The translations under genes and the position numbers were made by a program. Source: Strongyloides papillosus (lineage: Eukaryota; Nematoda; Chromadorea; Rhabditida; Strongyloididae). From it: a DNA stretch of 64,000 nucleotides. Position 1 is the first letter of the stretch. Each line of letters starts with the position of its first letter. Under the pieces are notes generated by a model. It saw only the letters and a list, made by a program, of their open reading frames with translations. It did not search any database and was not told where the DNA came from. Shown here in pieces: positions 1 to 13,668 of this stretch. The DNA lies in the NCBI GenBank assembly GCA_005656395.1, contig SRSI01000028.1:1612001-1676000 (forward strand). The letters run 5' to 3'.

Positions 1-710
1 TCCTTAACCATTAAAATTTAAAAATGCTTCTTTTTCTCTTGAATTTAATCGAAAGTATGATCTATAAAAAAACACATTGTTACAAACGTGACAACTTCTT
101 TTTGGTTCCGTTTGAGAAGAATACATCTTCTCAGCGGTTCAAAAACCCTAAAAGCGATAGATTCTGTGTCAGCTGGAGTTTTGAAGAAACTCTTTATCAT
201 TAATTAGATGATAACAAGAAGATGTTATGTTTGAAGAGAATTATGGATGAGGAAAATCTCATATCCAAGAGAATACAACGTACTTCTAAATGTTAAATTT
301 TTCTTAATAGTTATTATACTTCTAATTTAGTTACTTCTCATCTTAGTTTTGATTATATGAGTATTCAAGTATTAAAAAAATTTTTTTTGTTAAATCTTTT
401 AAATTAATACTATATATTATTTATATAAATTAAATGTGATCAATATGTAAAAAATATCTTTTAAAATTTCTAAGTTTTAACTTATGGAAGACCAGATGCC
501 TAAAATATAAAACTTTTAAAATGTTAAAGAAATTAATTAACGGCTTAATTATGAAACAAATATCAGGCAAATTAAAAAGTTTATTTGCAATATAAATATC
601 GTTAAATAAAAATCATAAATATATTTAGTTATCATATATAACTATTAATGCATTTTTCCATTACAAAAATAAAATTATTGTAATTAATTTGTCATTTTGC
701 AGATGATAAC
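1..710. other. AT-rich spacer with repeat copy 1
   Basis: No gene is supported here. Positions about 60-425 hold copy 1 of the dispersed degenerate element described separately; the rest is AT-rich sequence without recognisable signals. Confidence 0.6.
60..425 (-). repeat. Dispersed degenerate element, copy 1
   Basis: Read on the minus strand, this stretch carries the peptide NLTFRSTLYSLGYE. It shares nucleotide blocks with copies near 29.2 and 47.6 kb, including ttacttctcatctta and actatatattattta. A second peptide-level match, around DTESIAFRVFEPLRR, aligns with the 29.1 kb copy. Stops interrupt the frame, so this is a relic. The family is not identified. Confidence 0.6.
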
Positions 711-2334
711 TTATTCTGTTGACATTTCAAGTAACTCTCTTAACCTATTAGTTCTTTGTTTTCTTGAAATATGAAGTAAATCCTCATCATTGTTATCTGT
801 TTTTAATGTTGGAAGGCTTGGTATACCATTATTATTTCCTGTTGATGGTTTCCTTTCCGTCAAAGGATATATTCCACTTCTAACGCTATTAATATAAGGT
901 GAGTAACTTCCATAACCTATAATAATGAAAATACATTTAATAATTATTTGTATGTAGAAAAAAAACCAAATTATTATAATAAAAAATGAAATATTTTAGA
1001 ATGGATAGATTACGGTAAGTATAGTAGATAAAGAGCATACAGCGTTAAGGCTCACCTCCACTAAATGAAGTAATAAAATCCTTATCATTAACAAGAATAC
1101 CATTACTTATAGTATTTTTATTTTCGCATGAGTTACATGATCCTCTACAATAGGTATTCATAAACGTCGGAAACCTTGAACAATATCCCATTGCTGACCA
1201 AGAAGGACAGCCATCAACATGTGAATCTTTACATAATAAATAATGAGAGTCTTTGTCACTATTAATAATTGGTGGTAACAATAAACTACTACTTATTTTA
1301 GGACTATTTTCATAATTATACAAATTAGGTAATATATTAATATTATTTTGAAAACGTGAATATAAAGCATTAAGGTATTTCATTATATTATCAAATTTAT
1401 AAGAAGCTACAGAATCATAAATAATAGAGGTATGATCTAAGGTGGGAATACTATTTAAATGGTCTACAGGGGTTAATAAAATATTAGAAGTAGAAAGATC
1501 TAAATACCCACCATTTAATCTTGTTGGAAGAGTTGTAAAAGGAGAATCTATAGAGGCCATTGTAGAAATTGTGTTAAGATTGTTTACCCCAACACTACCT
1601 ATATCAGATGTAGCACAACCAATTCCACAACTAATTGGGCATAATTTTGTCATAAGGATTGGAGAAGAGCTACATTGGCCTGTTGAAGCATACACAGCAC
1701 ACTGAGTCATCTGATCCTTACACATTCCGCTACCAGATCCTGGGATATATTGAGATGTAAGTAAATTCCTTGTTAATGAAGTACTACTGTAATAATATTT
1801 TTAATTTATATATTTTTTAAAAAAATTAAGTTAAACATACTCAGGAACTCCTAATGGCGGTATTGATACATCCGGTTGAATGTAATTAGAAAATGTATTT
1901 GGAGTTAAAGAACCTTCATAACCACTTACTCCACTTAAACCACCTAAACCATAACGTGTATTCCACATGTATGAAGATGGAATTCCAGATGAAAGTGAGT
2001 TAAGGTATGAATTAGAAATTCCATTCCTATACATAAGAGAATTTAAAGATGGATTAAGATAACCTAAACTACTGATTCCATCAACATAATTTGAGTATCC
2101 ACTCGAAATTGGAGACAAAAGACTTGAAGGATACATTAGAGATGAGTATGGATTTATTCTATTGTAGTATGATGAGTATCCATTCATTGAAGTATAAGGA
2201 TTATAAAGTCCATAACTGTATTGTGAATTTATTGGTACAATAGGTGAAATCTGCCCTTCAACAACAGTAGAAAATATAGCAAAAGTGACAAATAAAATAT
2301 TTTTGTTAACAAACATTCTTCTTATTAAAGCCAA
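711..2334 (-). CDS. Secreted protein with two ShK (ShKT) domains
   Basis: Three exons, complement(711-916, 1056-1786, 1841-2334), give 476 residues; both introns (139 and 54 bp) have GT/AG ends and keep the frame. The start is followed by a hydrophobic signal peptide ending near VVEG. The N-terminal third is rich in Tyr, Ser, Asn and Gly (repeated SSY, NPY, SYL). Two ShK modules with the six-cysteine pattern follow, at about residues 186-222 (from MCKDQMTQC) and 350-386 (from LCKDSHVDGC). The C-terminal exon is polar and charged. ShK modules occur in many secreted nematode proteins, fused to enzymes or alone; none of the usual enzyme domains is visible here. The protein probably acts outside the cell, but its role is unknown. 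Confidence 0.85.
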
Positions 2335-4059
2335 ACAATTGTAATATTTGTAGTAAATGATAATATTGTAAAAAATAAAATATTGGAAGTGTAAAAATAT
2401 TGTGAATCTTCGCTTTTTCTAATAAATTTATATACTACTATTATATGGATATAATCTTTTTATAATCGTATTTAAAATCATACGCATGATTACTTATATT
2501 AACTTCTTTTATCATTAAATTTACAAAAATATGAAACAAGTTTGAGATTAATAATACAAGTTTCCAAATATAAATATATTATGCTTACTTTTTAAAAGGA
2601 AGAGTAATGTCCAATGGATTGTTATATGATAAGTTTTATATAGTTAAGCTTTACTACCTCTATTTAGTCGCTTGTTTTATCATAATTCAATTGTACTAGG
2701 ATTTTATATTGTTTATATTTTAACATCTAGTTAGATAAATGCATAATAATTGACCATCATGATTAATAAAAAATAGTAAAATGGATAATGCTTTTTCATG
2801 GTCACTTTTATTGGATAGTTTGTGATATTATTAATCATTGTAATGATATCAGTGAAAGTCCTTCAAAATTTATTGTTTTTAATCCAAACTATTTAAATTA
2901 CAATTAGTTAGATATACAAAAAAAGCAATTCCGGAGAACGGTCAAATCTAAATACAATATTTTTTCAAAGATCTTATATATTTCTCCGTCCTCCTTTTTT
3001 TAAAAATTTGATAGAGAATAGACAATGAAACAGCCATAAGAAAAAGGCTTTTACCCCTGGAGAGTAATTGGTTCCATAAAAGCATAATAAATTGTACTTT
3101 TCCTTAAAAGACGTGCTTAACTTTATCAATAGACCAATTATTTCTTATACATTAAGTCATTATTCAAAAATGTCAACTTGTTAGACATAATTATATAAGA
3201 ATTAGAAATAATCTTGTTTATTTAATATTATTCAATATATAGATTTTGGAGGATAATAATATTATTATTATAATGTTTTCAAATAGGAAAAAAGTTTCAT
3301 TTAAAGTTCATTTTCTATCCACTACATTAATATTATTCAATTTAGGAGAAATTAGCATCAAATTATTTAAATACATACATTTTACAAAAATAGATTAATT
3401 TTTTTTGTCCATTTATCATATAGGGATTTCCCATCTCCATTAATAGGCAAAAAAAAACATTATAAAATTAAAGAAAACTTAATATATGATCTTAACAATA
3501 TTATAGTAATCCCTTAAAAATTTATTATCACTTGTAGAGATATGTAAATACCAAAATCACTATCAAATATATCTGTATTCCTAAGAGAAATTATTTTGTT
3601 ATAAATTTCTTTTAAACTCAAAAGATATTTCTATTTAAATTAAAAAGAATTTTTAACTTTATAAGATGTATAATTTTAAATATCAATAGCTTAATCTATT
3701 ATCTTTATCTATATTTTTCTTTAGCCAAATCTCCTACTTATCAGTGGTACATTAAAATTTACTTTCTTGTGACACAATGTAAAAATTTTAAATATTCATG
3801 TGTCATTTCTTTATATTTTTCACTTCTACTATCTTCTTGATGTCTCTTTTTCCCTATTGAATTACTATCATTAATTATACCAACTATTTGTACTTTATTA
3901 CACATTTATCAACCATTTTTTATATATTTTTATTTATAGAAATCCTAAAAAATAAGTTTTTTATATTTCCTTTATATTATTGTATAATTTTATTCACCCC
4001 ATAGTAATTTTAGTTTATTTTTTCTAGGTTTTTTAAATTATTTTCATTCCGTAAACAAT
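2335..4059. other. Intergenic spacer between divergent genes
   Basis: This AT-rich stretch separates the minus-strand ShK gene from the plus-strand channel gene and should hold both promoters. A polypyrimidine tract ending in ctag at 4019-4027 could be a splice or trans-splice acceptor just before the channel start codon. I see nothing else I can support. Confidence 0.4.
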
Positions 4060-6639
4060 ATGAAAAATGATGGTGAAGGAAATAGAAAATTTCCTTATCT
4101 TCAAATACCAAAATTAAATGAACACAATAATGAATATACATATGGAAATGAATACAACTATCCAGAAAACAAATTATCAAATTCAGTTGATACAACTTAT
4201 CGAGATCCTGAAACTAAGACCTACCAACATCTTCTACCACCCTCATTTATTTTAGGGGTACCAGATGTAATGAGAACACCAACTTCTATAAGGCGTTCTA
4301 TGCGTTCATCACGTTTTGAAGGATCAAGTATTGAATATACAAGTTTTTCGCAAATTTTACGAGATTTCTGTGCTAGAACAAGCAGTCATGGTATCCCCTT
4401 TGTAGGGTTAGTCTTTCTTTTAATCTTACAAAAGTTATAATCATTTCTTGAATTTCAGGTCATCTTCCTTTTTTGGAAGATATGTATGGCTCTTATTTTT
4501 TGTTGTCGCTTCTTTATTATTTGCATTTCAAACATATTGGACACTATCTGAATATTTTCAATATAGGACAATCATTGAAATGCAACTTAAATTTGAACCT
4601 GCACCATTTCCTGCTGCAACAATTTGTAATTTAAATGCTTTTAAAGCTAGTAAACTAAGACAATTTGAAGAAATTGAACAAGGTTTTGCAATATGGGAAA
4701 AAGCTATGAATCAAATTGATAGTATGAAAAACAATCTTCAAAGTATACAAGTAAGGAAAAAAAGGCATGTACTTTATAATCCTGTTTATGTAAGGTGTGT
4801 TTGTAATACGCCTGAAGATCAATGTGTACCACAAAGAAATCCTTTGGATGTATGTTTACATTTTTCTTTAATAACCCAAATTATATTTAGGTAAATACAA
4901 CGGTATGCCTTTGCTATGAAGAAGCAAATACTGGAGATATATGGCCATGCTACCCAACTGCTGTTTGGGCACAAAAAACATGTTATCATTGTTCATCATC
5001 TCAAACATGTGATGATCCTGATCGACCACCAAATATAACAACATTATTAACAGATGCTGAGGAAGCACAATGTATGTGTCAATCAATATCCCATCATTGT
5101 ATTAAAAAAACCAAATCTGAAATAGCTTGGTGGAATCCAAATAATTATACAATATATCCAATAACAACAACAACGACACCTCCTGAAGTCGAAGAAGCTT
5201 TTGGATTAAGTGATCTAAAAGATCGAGGTGCTATTACAACGAAAACAAAAGAAAATCTAATTTTCCTTGTTGCAGCAATGCCATTAGAAGTTAGAAAAGA
5301 GTTATCTTATACATTAGATGAATTTGTTTTACGATGTTCCTTTAACAGTGAAGATTGTGTTATGGATCGTGATTTTCAGTTACATATGGATCCAGAATAT
5401 GGAAATTGTTATACTTTTAATTTTAATGACAGTGTTGAGCTCAAAAACAGTCGAGCTGGTCCCATGTATGGTTTAAGATTACTTCTTAACGTTGCTCAGA
5501 AAGACTATATGCCAACAACTGAAGCTGCTGGTGTTAGATTAGTTGTTCATGAACAAGATCAAGAACCATTTCCTGATACATTTGGATATAGTGCTCCAAC
5601 AGGTTTTGTTTCGTCATTTGGTTTAAAGACAAAAGTTCTTCAAAGGTTAGATTCACCATATGGATTGTGTAGTGATACATTTCGCCCAGAAGGTTATATT
5701 TACGCTGAACATTACTCACCAGAAGGCTGTTATAGAAATTGTTTTCAACATAAAATTCTCCAACATTGTGGTTGTGGTGATCCACGATTTCCTTTGGGTA
5801 ATGAAACCTTAAAACCATGTGACGCAAGAAATTATAAACAAAGATCTTGTTTAACAAATTTTACCAATAGTATTGGTGGGTTTCATCACCTTCAAGAGGA
5901 GTGTCATTGTGTTCAACCATGTACAGAATATGCTTTTGAGACAGCTTACTCTGCTGCAGCATGGCCAGCAATAAACTTCAATATTGGAGCTGATTGTCCA
6001 GCTGTTCTTGATATTACAAATGATTCAAAGGCATGCGCAGAGTATTATAGATTAAATACAGCTTACATTGAAATATACTATGAACAATTAAATTTTGAAA
6101 CATTAAAAGAGACAGCTGGTTATACATTAGTAAATTTATTCTCTGATTTCGGTGGTAATATAGGCCTTTGGATTGGTTTTTCTGTTATCACAGTATTGGA
6201 GGTTGTCGAATTATTATGTGAAATATTTTATTATGCTGCCTATAAAAAACCAACAAGATTCATTAAAAATAAGAGAAGAAAAGATTTACATAATAAAATT
6301 CAAGAAACTAATATATTACCAACTCCAAGAATTTTAAGCGTTGAAGAAAGGCAAGTAGATAGAGATTTTCCAGTTTATAGGAGGAGGACAGCTTGTATAA
6401 AGGGTGGAAATGGAGTGACTGTTGAAAATATTGTTTCAGCAGATAAAAAAGACTCATCTTCAGATGGAAGTTTGAAAGATCAATATAGTGTTATTAACAA
6501 ACCAAAAGTAAGAAATGATATGGGAAAATTTAACAGTATTGGAAGTATAAAAGAAGAATCTTTAAGCAAAATGACTGGTGATAAAAGTGATTCATACAAA
6601 TCACTTAAAACGGATACTAGTAGTCTAAGTTCCTCCTAA
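4060..6639 (+). CDS. unc-8: DEG/ENaC sodium channel subunit, UNC-8-like degenerin
   Basis: Three exons (4060-4406, 4459-4849, 4891-6639) encode 828 residues; the introns are 52 and 41 bp. Degenerins are trimeric, amiloride-type cation channels of neurons and muscle with two membrane spans and a large cysteine-rich extracellular loop. Visible landmarks are the N-terminal ARTSSHGIP block (the HG gating motif), TM1 at about residues 122-142, PFPAATICNLNAFK after TM1, a Cys-rich loop with CCG-type pairs, and a second span near residue 667 preceded by LFSDFGGNIGLWIG, the selectivity region. The C-terminal tail is Ser/Lys-rich. The extended loop, including CQSISHHC and a conserved NSRAGPMYGLRLLLN stretch, resembles UNC-8 more than MEC-4/MEC-10; that assignment is from memory of the family. 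AATAAA lies about 45 bp after the stop. Confidence 0.88.
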
Positions 6640-7089
6640 AATAATTTCATTTCATAGTTATTAAAATTTAATATTTTATTTTAAAATAAATTAACGATAC
6701 AATGAAATATATGTAAATTTAGTACAAATATTGTAAAAAATGTTACTTAATAATAGCGACAGTGCTTTTTTTGTTTAAAGAAAATCTAAAAAATATATGT
6801 AGATAAATGTAAAATAAATATATATATGAATATAACTAACTGGAGTAATCCTATTGAAATAGAAACATTTTTGATCATAATTTATATATACTCTTTTCTA
6901 TTATCAAAATATATAAAAATTGTTCTCTAACCATACTTTTTCTATATTTTCTTTTTAACAAAAATGCTGATTACTACCGGTAATTTTATTAATTATGCCT
7001 AAAGGTTCGTTTTTCATACAACTTTTTTCTAGCATAAGGATAACTTGATGTTAAATTGGTTTTTTTTTTGTCTAAAAGTAAGAGAATAA
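6640..7089. other. 3' intergenic region of convergent genes
   Basis: The channel gene (+) and the ERp44-like gene (-) converge here. The stretch contains AATAAA-type signals and no open frame worth calling. Confidence 0.4.
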
Positions 7090-8328
7090 TTAAAGTTCAT
7101 TTTTAATTAGAAGAGAATATCTCTTTTCAGATGGTTTAAGCTCTTTGAAAACAGAAGGTTTTGGTGTACCATCTGGGATTGGGACAGCTGATGGTGGTCC
7201 TGCAGATCCATCTTTAGCTTCCAATTTTGCTTGTTCTTCGGCAAATTTCTGTAAATCGGCCAATCTTTGGTCAAGTGTCTCATGAAAATCTTTATGTAAT
7301 TTCCCTGAATGAAGATCTAAAATAAATTTCTTTAATTGTCCTGGTTCATATAATTTTGACATGTCAGGGAACAAAAACATATGTTGGAATGAGTCAATAG
7401 CAACAACAGGTAGGTCACGTGAAGTTTTTCCAAGATGTTTGAGAGGGTGAGCAAACTTGAAACCATCAGCAAGTAAAGCATTTACGGTAGTCTTATGCTC
7501 CAGTAACTCTTTTTGTACAAGTTCAGCAAATTTTTTATCACCCTCTGTATCTTTAGGGTCACGGAAGTATAATAAAAATGGTAATCCTTCCTCAGTAAGT
7601 TCTTCAACATTCTCAAATGTAACTTCTCTAACCAATGGAACGCATTTATCTGTAATCCATGTTTTAAGATATTCATAGTCGTTCAAATTTCCTGTATACT
7701 TTTGTTCATCATTAGTGTCAGGATCATGGAAAACTATTAAATTTCCATAACCTGGTTTAGTTGTGCCCTTTGAAACCCAAAATGAACAATCATCTTTAAG
7801 AATTGAAGAAATCTTTTTAAAATGTTTGTATTCAGGAAGATCAGAAGATTGGAAATACCCAACAATGTTTCTTCTTGTTTTATCCATACTACTATTAAGT
7901 TCATCATCATTTGTAAATTCTTTTATTGCTGATGCGAGGTGTTGACGTACAAAATCATGTAATGCATCAACATTTCTTGCTCCTCTATACTCTTTTGTTG
8001 CTAACTCGCCGTTGATGAATATTTTCATTGTTGGGAATTTATTAACAAAATATTTATCAGCAACTTCAGATTCTTGAACTGAATCAACAATCGCAAATGT
8101 AACACTAGTTCCAGGATATTTTTCACTCCATTTTCTACCTGCATCTTCCCAAATAGGTTTAAGACGCCTACTAAATGGACACCAATCAGCACAAAAAGCA
8201 GTAAAAACGACGTCTGAGGATCCAATAACTTGATCATGGTTTTGTGAGTTAATATATGTCACTGATTGGTTAGTTAAGCCATCATTAAGTAAGGACACCA
8301 GCAACAAAACAACATAAGATAAATTCAT
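7090..8328 (-). CDS. ERP44: ERp44-like thioredoxin-family ER protein
   Basis: Single exon, 412 residues, close to the roughly 400 of ERp44. A signal peptide (ending near LLNDGLTN) leads into a thioredoxin domain with FCADWCPFSRRLKP. The active site is CPFS, that is one cysteine followed by Ser in place of the second, as in the CRFS of ERp44. This makes it a mixed-disulphide client binder and not a dithiol oxidase. Two further thioredoxin-like folds probably follow (about residues 150-330). The C-terminus is KNEL, a KDEL-type ER retrieval signal. ERp44 retains Ero1 and unassembled secretory clients in the early secretory pathway through pH-dependent thiol retention. That role is inferred from the family. 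Lack of introns is unusual in length but not odd for such compact genomes. Confidence 0.88.
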   Translation of the reverse strand: MNLSYVVLLLVSLLNDGLTNQSVTYINSQNHDQVIGSSDVVFTAFCADWCPFSRRLKPIWEDAGRKWSEKYPGTSVTFAIVDSVQESEVADKYFVNKFPTMKIFINGELATKEYRGARNVDALHDFVRQHLASAIKEFTNDDELNSSMDKTRRNIVGYFQSSDLPEYKHFKKISSILKDDCSFWVSKGTTKPGYGNLIVFHDPDTNDEQKYTGNLNDYEYLKTWITDKCVPLVREVTFENVEELTEEGLPFLLYFRDPKDTEGDKKFAELVQKELLEHKTTVNALLADGFKFAHPLKHLGKTSRDLPVVAIDSFQHMFLFPDMSKLYEPGQLKKFILDLHSGKLHKDFHETLDQRLADLQKFAEEQAKLEAKDGSAGPPSAVPIPDGTPKPSVFKELKPSEKRYSLLIKNEL

Positions 8329-11300
8329 TATCCTAAAAACAAAAAAAGTTCTTGAATATGAAAGTACATGATAGAGAAAAGAAAATAATATATTAAATTT
8401 ATGTGTGAAATTAATAAAATATTGTGAAATAAATCAAAACTCATATTTAGTAATAACAAGAAAGAATATAGAGGAAAGACATGATTGTTTTTTAATTTAT
8501 AAAATAATAAATGATGGAAAATAAGAAGTTTAACAGAAGGTGTACATTTTAAATAAAATAATTTTCCATTTCTGATATGGAAACAACTCTTCTTGATATG
8601 AATGATTACATTGCATTGGCGACCTGAATTTTTTAGTTTTCAACAACTTTTGATTAATATAAAATTTATTTATTTATCAATACATATTTATAGACATCGA
8701 TTTAAAGTAGATAATTCAGTACAGAAATTTGAATATTATTATGTGCAGAATAATAAATGAATATATATGTATATTTTAAAGGCCTGTATATTTGGTATCA
8801 AGACAACAAAAGAGAGAGAGAAAAAAAGAATAGAGCTATTAATTTGTTCTACATATACTATAATATTATATATAGGGGAAAAAGTTTTAATTATATTTGT
8901 ATGTAAGATAGTTCAAATAAGAAAGATGACTTGTCAAGGCTATCCAAAAGAAGGTTAAGGTAATAATAACGACAAAGACATTGAATATAGATTTTTTTTG
9001 TTTTGATAGTAATAATTAAATATATTCAAGGAACAATATTTTTTAAATATATTATTTTTTGGTAAATTTGTAAGAAGTAAAAATAACATGGAAATAAGCT
9101 AAATTGCACTTTATATAATTGAATTATAATATAATTTGTTCATACTACAACAACAAAATAGCAACTTTGTTTAGGAGAATTATAAAATAAAGAATAGCTA
9201 AATAAAGTTATTATTAAGTATAAATAAATTTTTTTGCCACAAAACAATAAAATTGAAAAATATTAAACAAAAAAGTTTATAAAAGTCAACTTTGATATAG
9301 ATAAATAAAGTTAATTTTAATGATTTAAGATATAGACGTTTGTAGTCAAAAATACCTACGTGGAAGTAGAATTGATCTTAATCATATATACTTCTCTACC
9401 TCTAATGTATATGCATTGCAACTTTGATTAGAAAGACAGTGATTAACTTAAATGACACTCCAATTAATGGCAGAGTAAAAGTAAGCTTATTGCAACACAC
9501 TTTTATTAATATAATGACCAAAAAAAGGAAAAGCTTACATTTGAATCATTTATTTTAAATGTTTATATAGAGTTAACACTTTTTTCTCCTTTTAAACAAA
9601 CAGTTTTAACAAAAAAAGCATTTGATTATATGAAAATTATGAATCAGGAGGAAAAAAAGATATAATAAAATTATTCATAGTTCTTAAAGATAATAATGGT
9701 TTCTAATAAAACTACAAATTTATTATTATAAATATGAAAAATGATAAAATATGATTAAATTTAATATATAGTTAGTAGTGATCCATCATCAGACTCAATG
9801 TTTACTTAAAGAAGATATTTAACACACTTTTTCTTATTATTTTACTCAATTTTTCTTCTAAAGAAATTACTTTATTTATTGATAGATTGTTAAAAACATC
9901 ATTATACATATTAACTTACTTCTTCTCATCAATTTAATCATAACACTCCATACATTTATTTTTTTTCAAAATATATCAACATACTTCGAGACTTTTTAAT
10001 TATTTTTAAAATAATAAAAATTTTATACTTTACAAAAAGTGGTGTGATATAGGGGAACATTTCATACTACATATAATCCCTAATATATTTTGCTATTTAC
10101 TTTTTATGATAAGCTAGAAACAGATTTTCAAGTAATTTTGCCATCTAGCATATATCCCATTTCTATTAGTATGTATACTTCTTTTAGTATAGCACACACA
10201 ATAGTGTGGCAAAATATTTAATAATCATACATATATATATGTATATTCAATTTTCTTTTTAACCACATAATATATATTGTTTAGAAATTTGTATAAATTT
10301 AATTGCTATATAATAATATCCATATGTAAAATTATTGTTTTGAAAAGAAAGACAAATAAAAATTATGCTTTGTTTATCAAAAGTTAAACTCTGTATTATT
10401 AGTTATTGAAAACAATTTACAAATATTCCTCCTAGGAATTGTTATATTATTTAAATGAAAAGTGCTTTTTGTTATCTTCAAACATAAAAATAAAAAATGG
10501 ATAAAAAAATGATAAGTTATAGCATTTTATAATATACCTTATATGTTATATTCTCTTCATTCTATTTTGCTTTCAGTTCATATCTGGAAAAGTTTACCAT
10601 ACTTTTTTATTATCAATATCAAATGCCATTAGTTAAAATTTCTTAAATATACATAAATTTTATTTGACGAAATTTTAACTTTAAGGGAAATTATTAAATT
10701 CAAGAGTTGAATAAATTTATTGAAACTCTCAAATATGCAATAAAAATAGGAATAATTTTAAACTATCACCAACTTAATTGTGTACTTTGTAAAATATAAA
10801 GCTTCGTATAAGTGTAATTAGTTGGCTTTTTGTGACCAAACTTTTACAATATTTTTAGCTCCACTACAAAACTGCCGTAATCCTTTTTAGTATAAATATT
10901 TATTAATTAGAATATTTATTTGTAAAAAAATATTTTTGCAAATAAAACTATAACAAAAAAATAAATATTATTTCTTTGTGTACACAGATATCATAATAGT
11001 ATTCATTTAATAAAAGCCCAAAAAATCTGTTTTTTAATATTTCAAATAAAAAAAATAGATGCCTTCTATCTAATTTACTTTATAAATGAGTTTTCATAAT
11101 ATGGTTTCTAAAGATATAGTCATTTTTCTAAAAAATATTTTAGAAGTTCCCATAAAATGGGGTATAAAGGAGAATGGGGTGATAAGAGATGTTGTGCCAA
11201 TTTATTTCTCCCCACAGTTTGTTAGTTAATTGAATTTTTATGAATAATTTTGATTCATCTTCTCATCAAAAGTCGTGTTGTAATGTTAGGCTTAACTACT

Positions 11301-11878
11301 ATGATATTTCATTTTTAACCTCTTAATTTGAAATTTTTAAAATTCTTTCTATAAAATTTTATATTTATTTCTGTCATTATTTATATTATATCGTTGTCCA
11401 AAAAGAAGTACAATCATGTCACTTGTGTATTATATATGTAGCTGAGAGAAGAGTTTAACAACAAATATATTTAACTTTCAAATTTTTATCAGAATTTATA
11501 ATATTTTCTATTTTTATAAAATAGATATTTTATTTTCTACTAGTACATGCATCTTTTTTTAGTTAAGATATTAAAAAAACGTTAGCGATTTATATTTCAC
11601 TTTTGAAATACATGAACTATTACGTCATTTTTATTGACTTCCAAATTTAAATATCATTACTCTTCTTTCTCCTTATTCGAATATACAAAAAATACTATTT
11701 TTTCTTTATTTTTGCCCTTTTTTTAAACTTTTATTCAAAACCACATCCGTACAATATAATTTCTCATTTAAAAACCTTACAATTTCTCTGTTAACAAAAA
11801 TTATTTATTTTATATAATTTTTATATTTTATGACACTTCTATATAGTTTATCACCTATATATTTTTAATTATAGTGCC
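8329..11878. other. Long AT-rich intergenic spacer
   Basis: This 3.5 kb is AT-rich and separates the divergent ERp44-like and ssu-2-like genes. It contains simple AT runs, including a palindromic atacatatatatatgtat near 10.23 kb, and short chance frames. No coding or RNA gene is supported. Confidence 0.4.
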
Positions 11879-13668
11879 ATGGGAGAAACGTCAACGGAAT
11901 ATTCACAACTAGAAAGTCTTTTTTCAGTAGTTCGTCCACCAAGTGGTTCTCAAAGGAGTCGTTTAGGTATGTTAAAATTCTTATAGAAAGAAAAATTGTA
12001 TAAAATTTAATTATTTAATACTATCGTTTAATATTGTTAAATAATCTTTATAGCTTTATCTTAATTTGATGTATCTCTAGTAGAAATTTAATATACATAA
12101 ATAATGTAATAAAATAAATACTATTGATAAAATGCCAATTAAAAATTTTAATATTATTTAAACATTTGCCATTCCATCTTACCACACAATAACTTACATA
12201 TGTTCAATGTTATTCAATAAATTGTGATATAATTTAACTTTTAATATTATATATATTTTATTTTATTACTTGTCATATGTTTGATAAGTATTATTTCTAT
12301 AAATACTTTGTGTAAAAATTTTATAAAATGCTACTTAAAAATTTATCTAGTCAATTTTAAATGGTTTTAGAAAGTTTACCTGAGAATAGATCATATACAT
12401 ATGGTTTCCCCATATCTGAGTATGATATACGTGAAGCTGTTGCAAAAGAAGCTAAAGCAAGAAAATTATGGAGATATAAAGCAATAAAAAACATGCAAAT
12501 AGATAATATTGAACATTCCAATTGTTTTCATGTATGTTTATATTTTAACAAAATAAAATGATAAAATTCCAATATTTTTAAATTTAAGTACGTTCTTGAA
12601 AGTTTTACGGAACAAAGATCTATTGCTGAAACAACAGAACCATACACAGCAGGTTCTCATATTGACAGTGTGGGGTATATTGAAAGGCATCAAGATTTGG
12701 AAGGTGTACCAACATCATCTGATGCCAGAAGAAGCCCGATACAAGATAATGGTTCAGTAAATCCATGGGAGTATATTATAGAACCAAGTACAGACTTTGT
12801 CTCACAAACAAGAGTTATAGAACTTCCTGGCTCTAGTCATTTAGCGTCATGTACAAATTGCAGTGCGGAAGGACAACAACATTGTTTTCATTGTCGAGGC
12901 AATGGCACTGATAAGTGCAACTATTGCAGGTTTGTTTTTTTATCTTCTATTACCACCAAAAATAATTAAATGCATTATTTTAGAGGAACTGGAATGAAAG
13001 CAGGAGTAGCACATCCAGCTATTTATACTCATCCAATGATTGGTACATTTCCTCATGCTGATACAAGTGTAGGATATCCTGGTTCTGGTTCAGTTATCGT
13101 AAGACCCCATGATAAGAGACAATCATATGCCGCTGGGACGCCAGTACATTTTATGATGAAAGCTGGTCTTCCACCACCGGGAATTGGTCAGCATGATTTA
13201 TGTATATTTTGTCGTGGTAGGGGAATTAAAGATTGTACACAATGTAAAGGACAAGGTAGAAAAAATTGTGTAACATGTAATGGAACAGGAAATGTAAGAG
13301 TATACACAAAACTAAAAGTATTTTTTGCCGTTGAAAGAAGTGATTTCTTTACAGAATCTGAAATACCACAGCATTTATTCCATTTTGCGACAGGTGATCA
13401 AATATTTTATGAATGTCATCCTTATGTGCTACCATTAAAAAAATTCGAAGCAAAAGAAGTAAATGAGGGAAGTCGCAAATTGTGTGCAGAACATTTACAA
13501 AGATCATTAGGATCTACAAAAATGTTAAAACAACGTCATTTTGTTGATGCTATACCAGTTGCTAAAGTTTATTATACAATGGGTAAAAATTCTGGTGTGT
13601 TCTGGGTTTATGGTAAAGAACACTTATGTTACATACCAAAAAAATCATCAAGTTGTGTTATTCTTTAG
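11879..13668 (+). CDS. ssu-2: SSU-2 / SSUH2 homologue with DnaJ-type zinc-finger repeats
   Basis: Four exons (11879-11966, 12371-12531, 12589-12929, 12984-13668) encode 424 residues; the first intron is 404 bp, the others 57 and 54 bp. All junctions keep the frame. The protein has two clusters of CxxCxGxG-like motifs as in the zinc-binding part of DnaJ: about residues 171-200 (CTNC, CFHCRGNG, CNYCRGTG across the last junction) and 270-300 (CIFCRGRG, CTQCKGQG, CVTCNGTG). There is no J domain. This order, followed by a conserved region after the second cluster, matches SSUH2/SSU-2. The C. elegans gene was named as a suppressor of a sulphur-related or synaptic phenotype (detail uncertain); the biochemical role is poorly known. 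The C-terminus SSCVIL resembles a CaaX-like end (CVIL), which could be prenylated; this is inference. Confidence 0.85.

Noticed and set aside
2538..2552. Match to part of a spliced-leader sequence (caagtttgag)
   Set aside because: Only ten bases match and there is no downstream donor or Sm-site context of an SL RNA gene.
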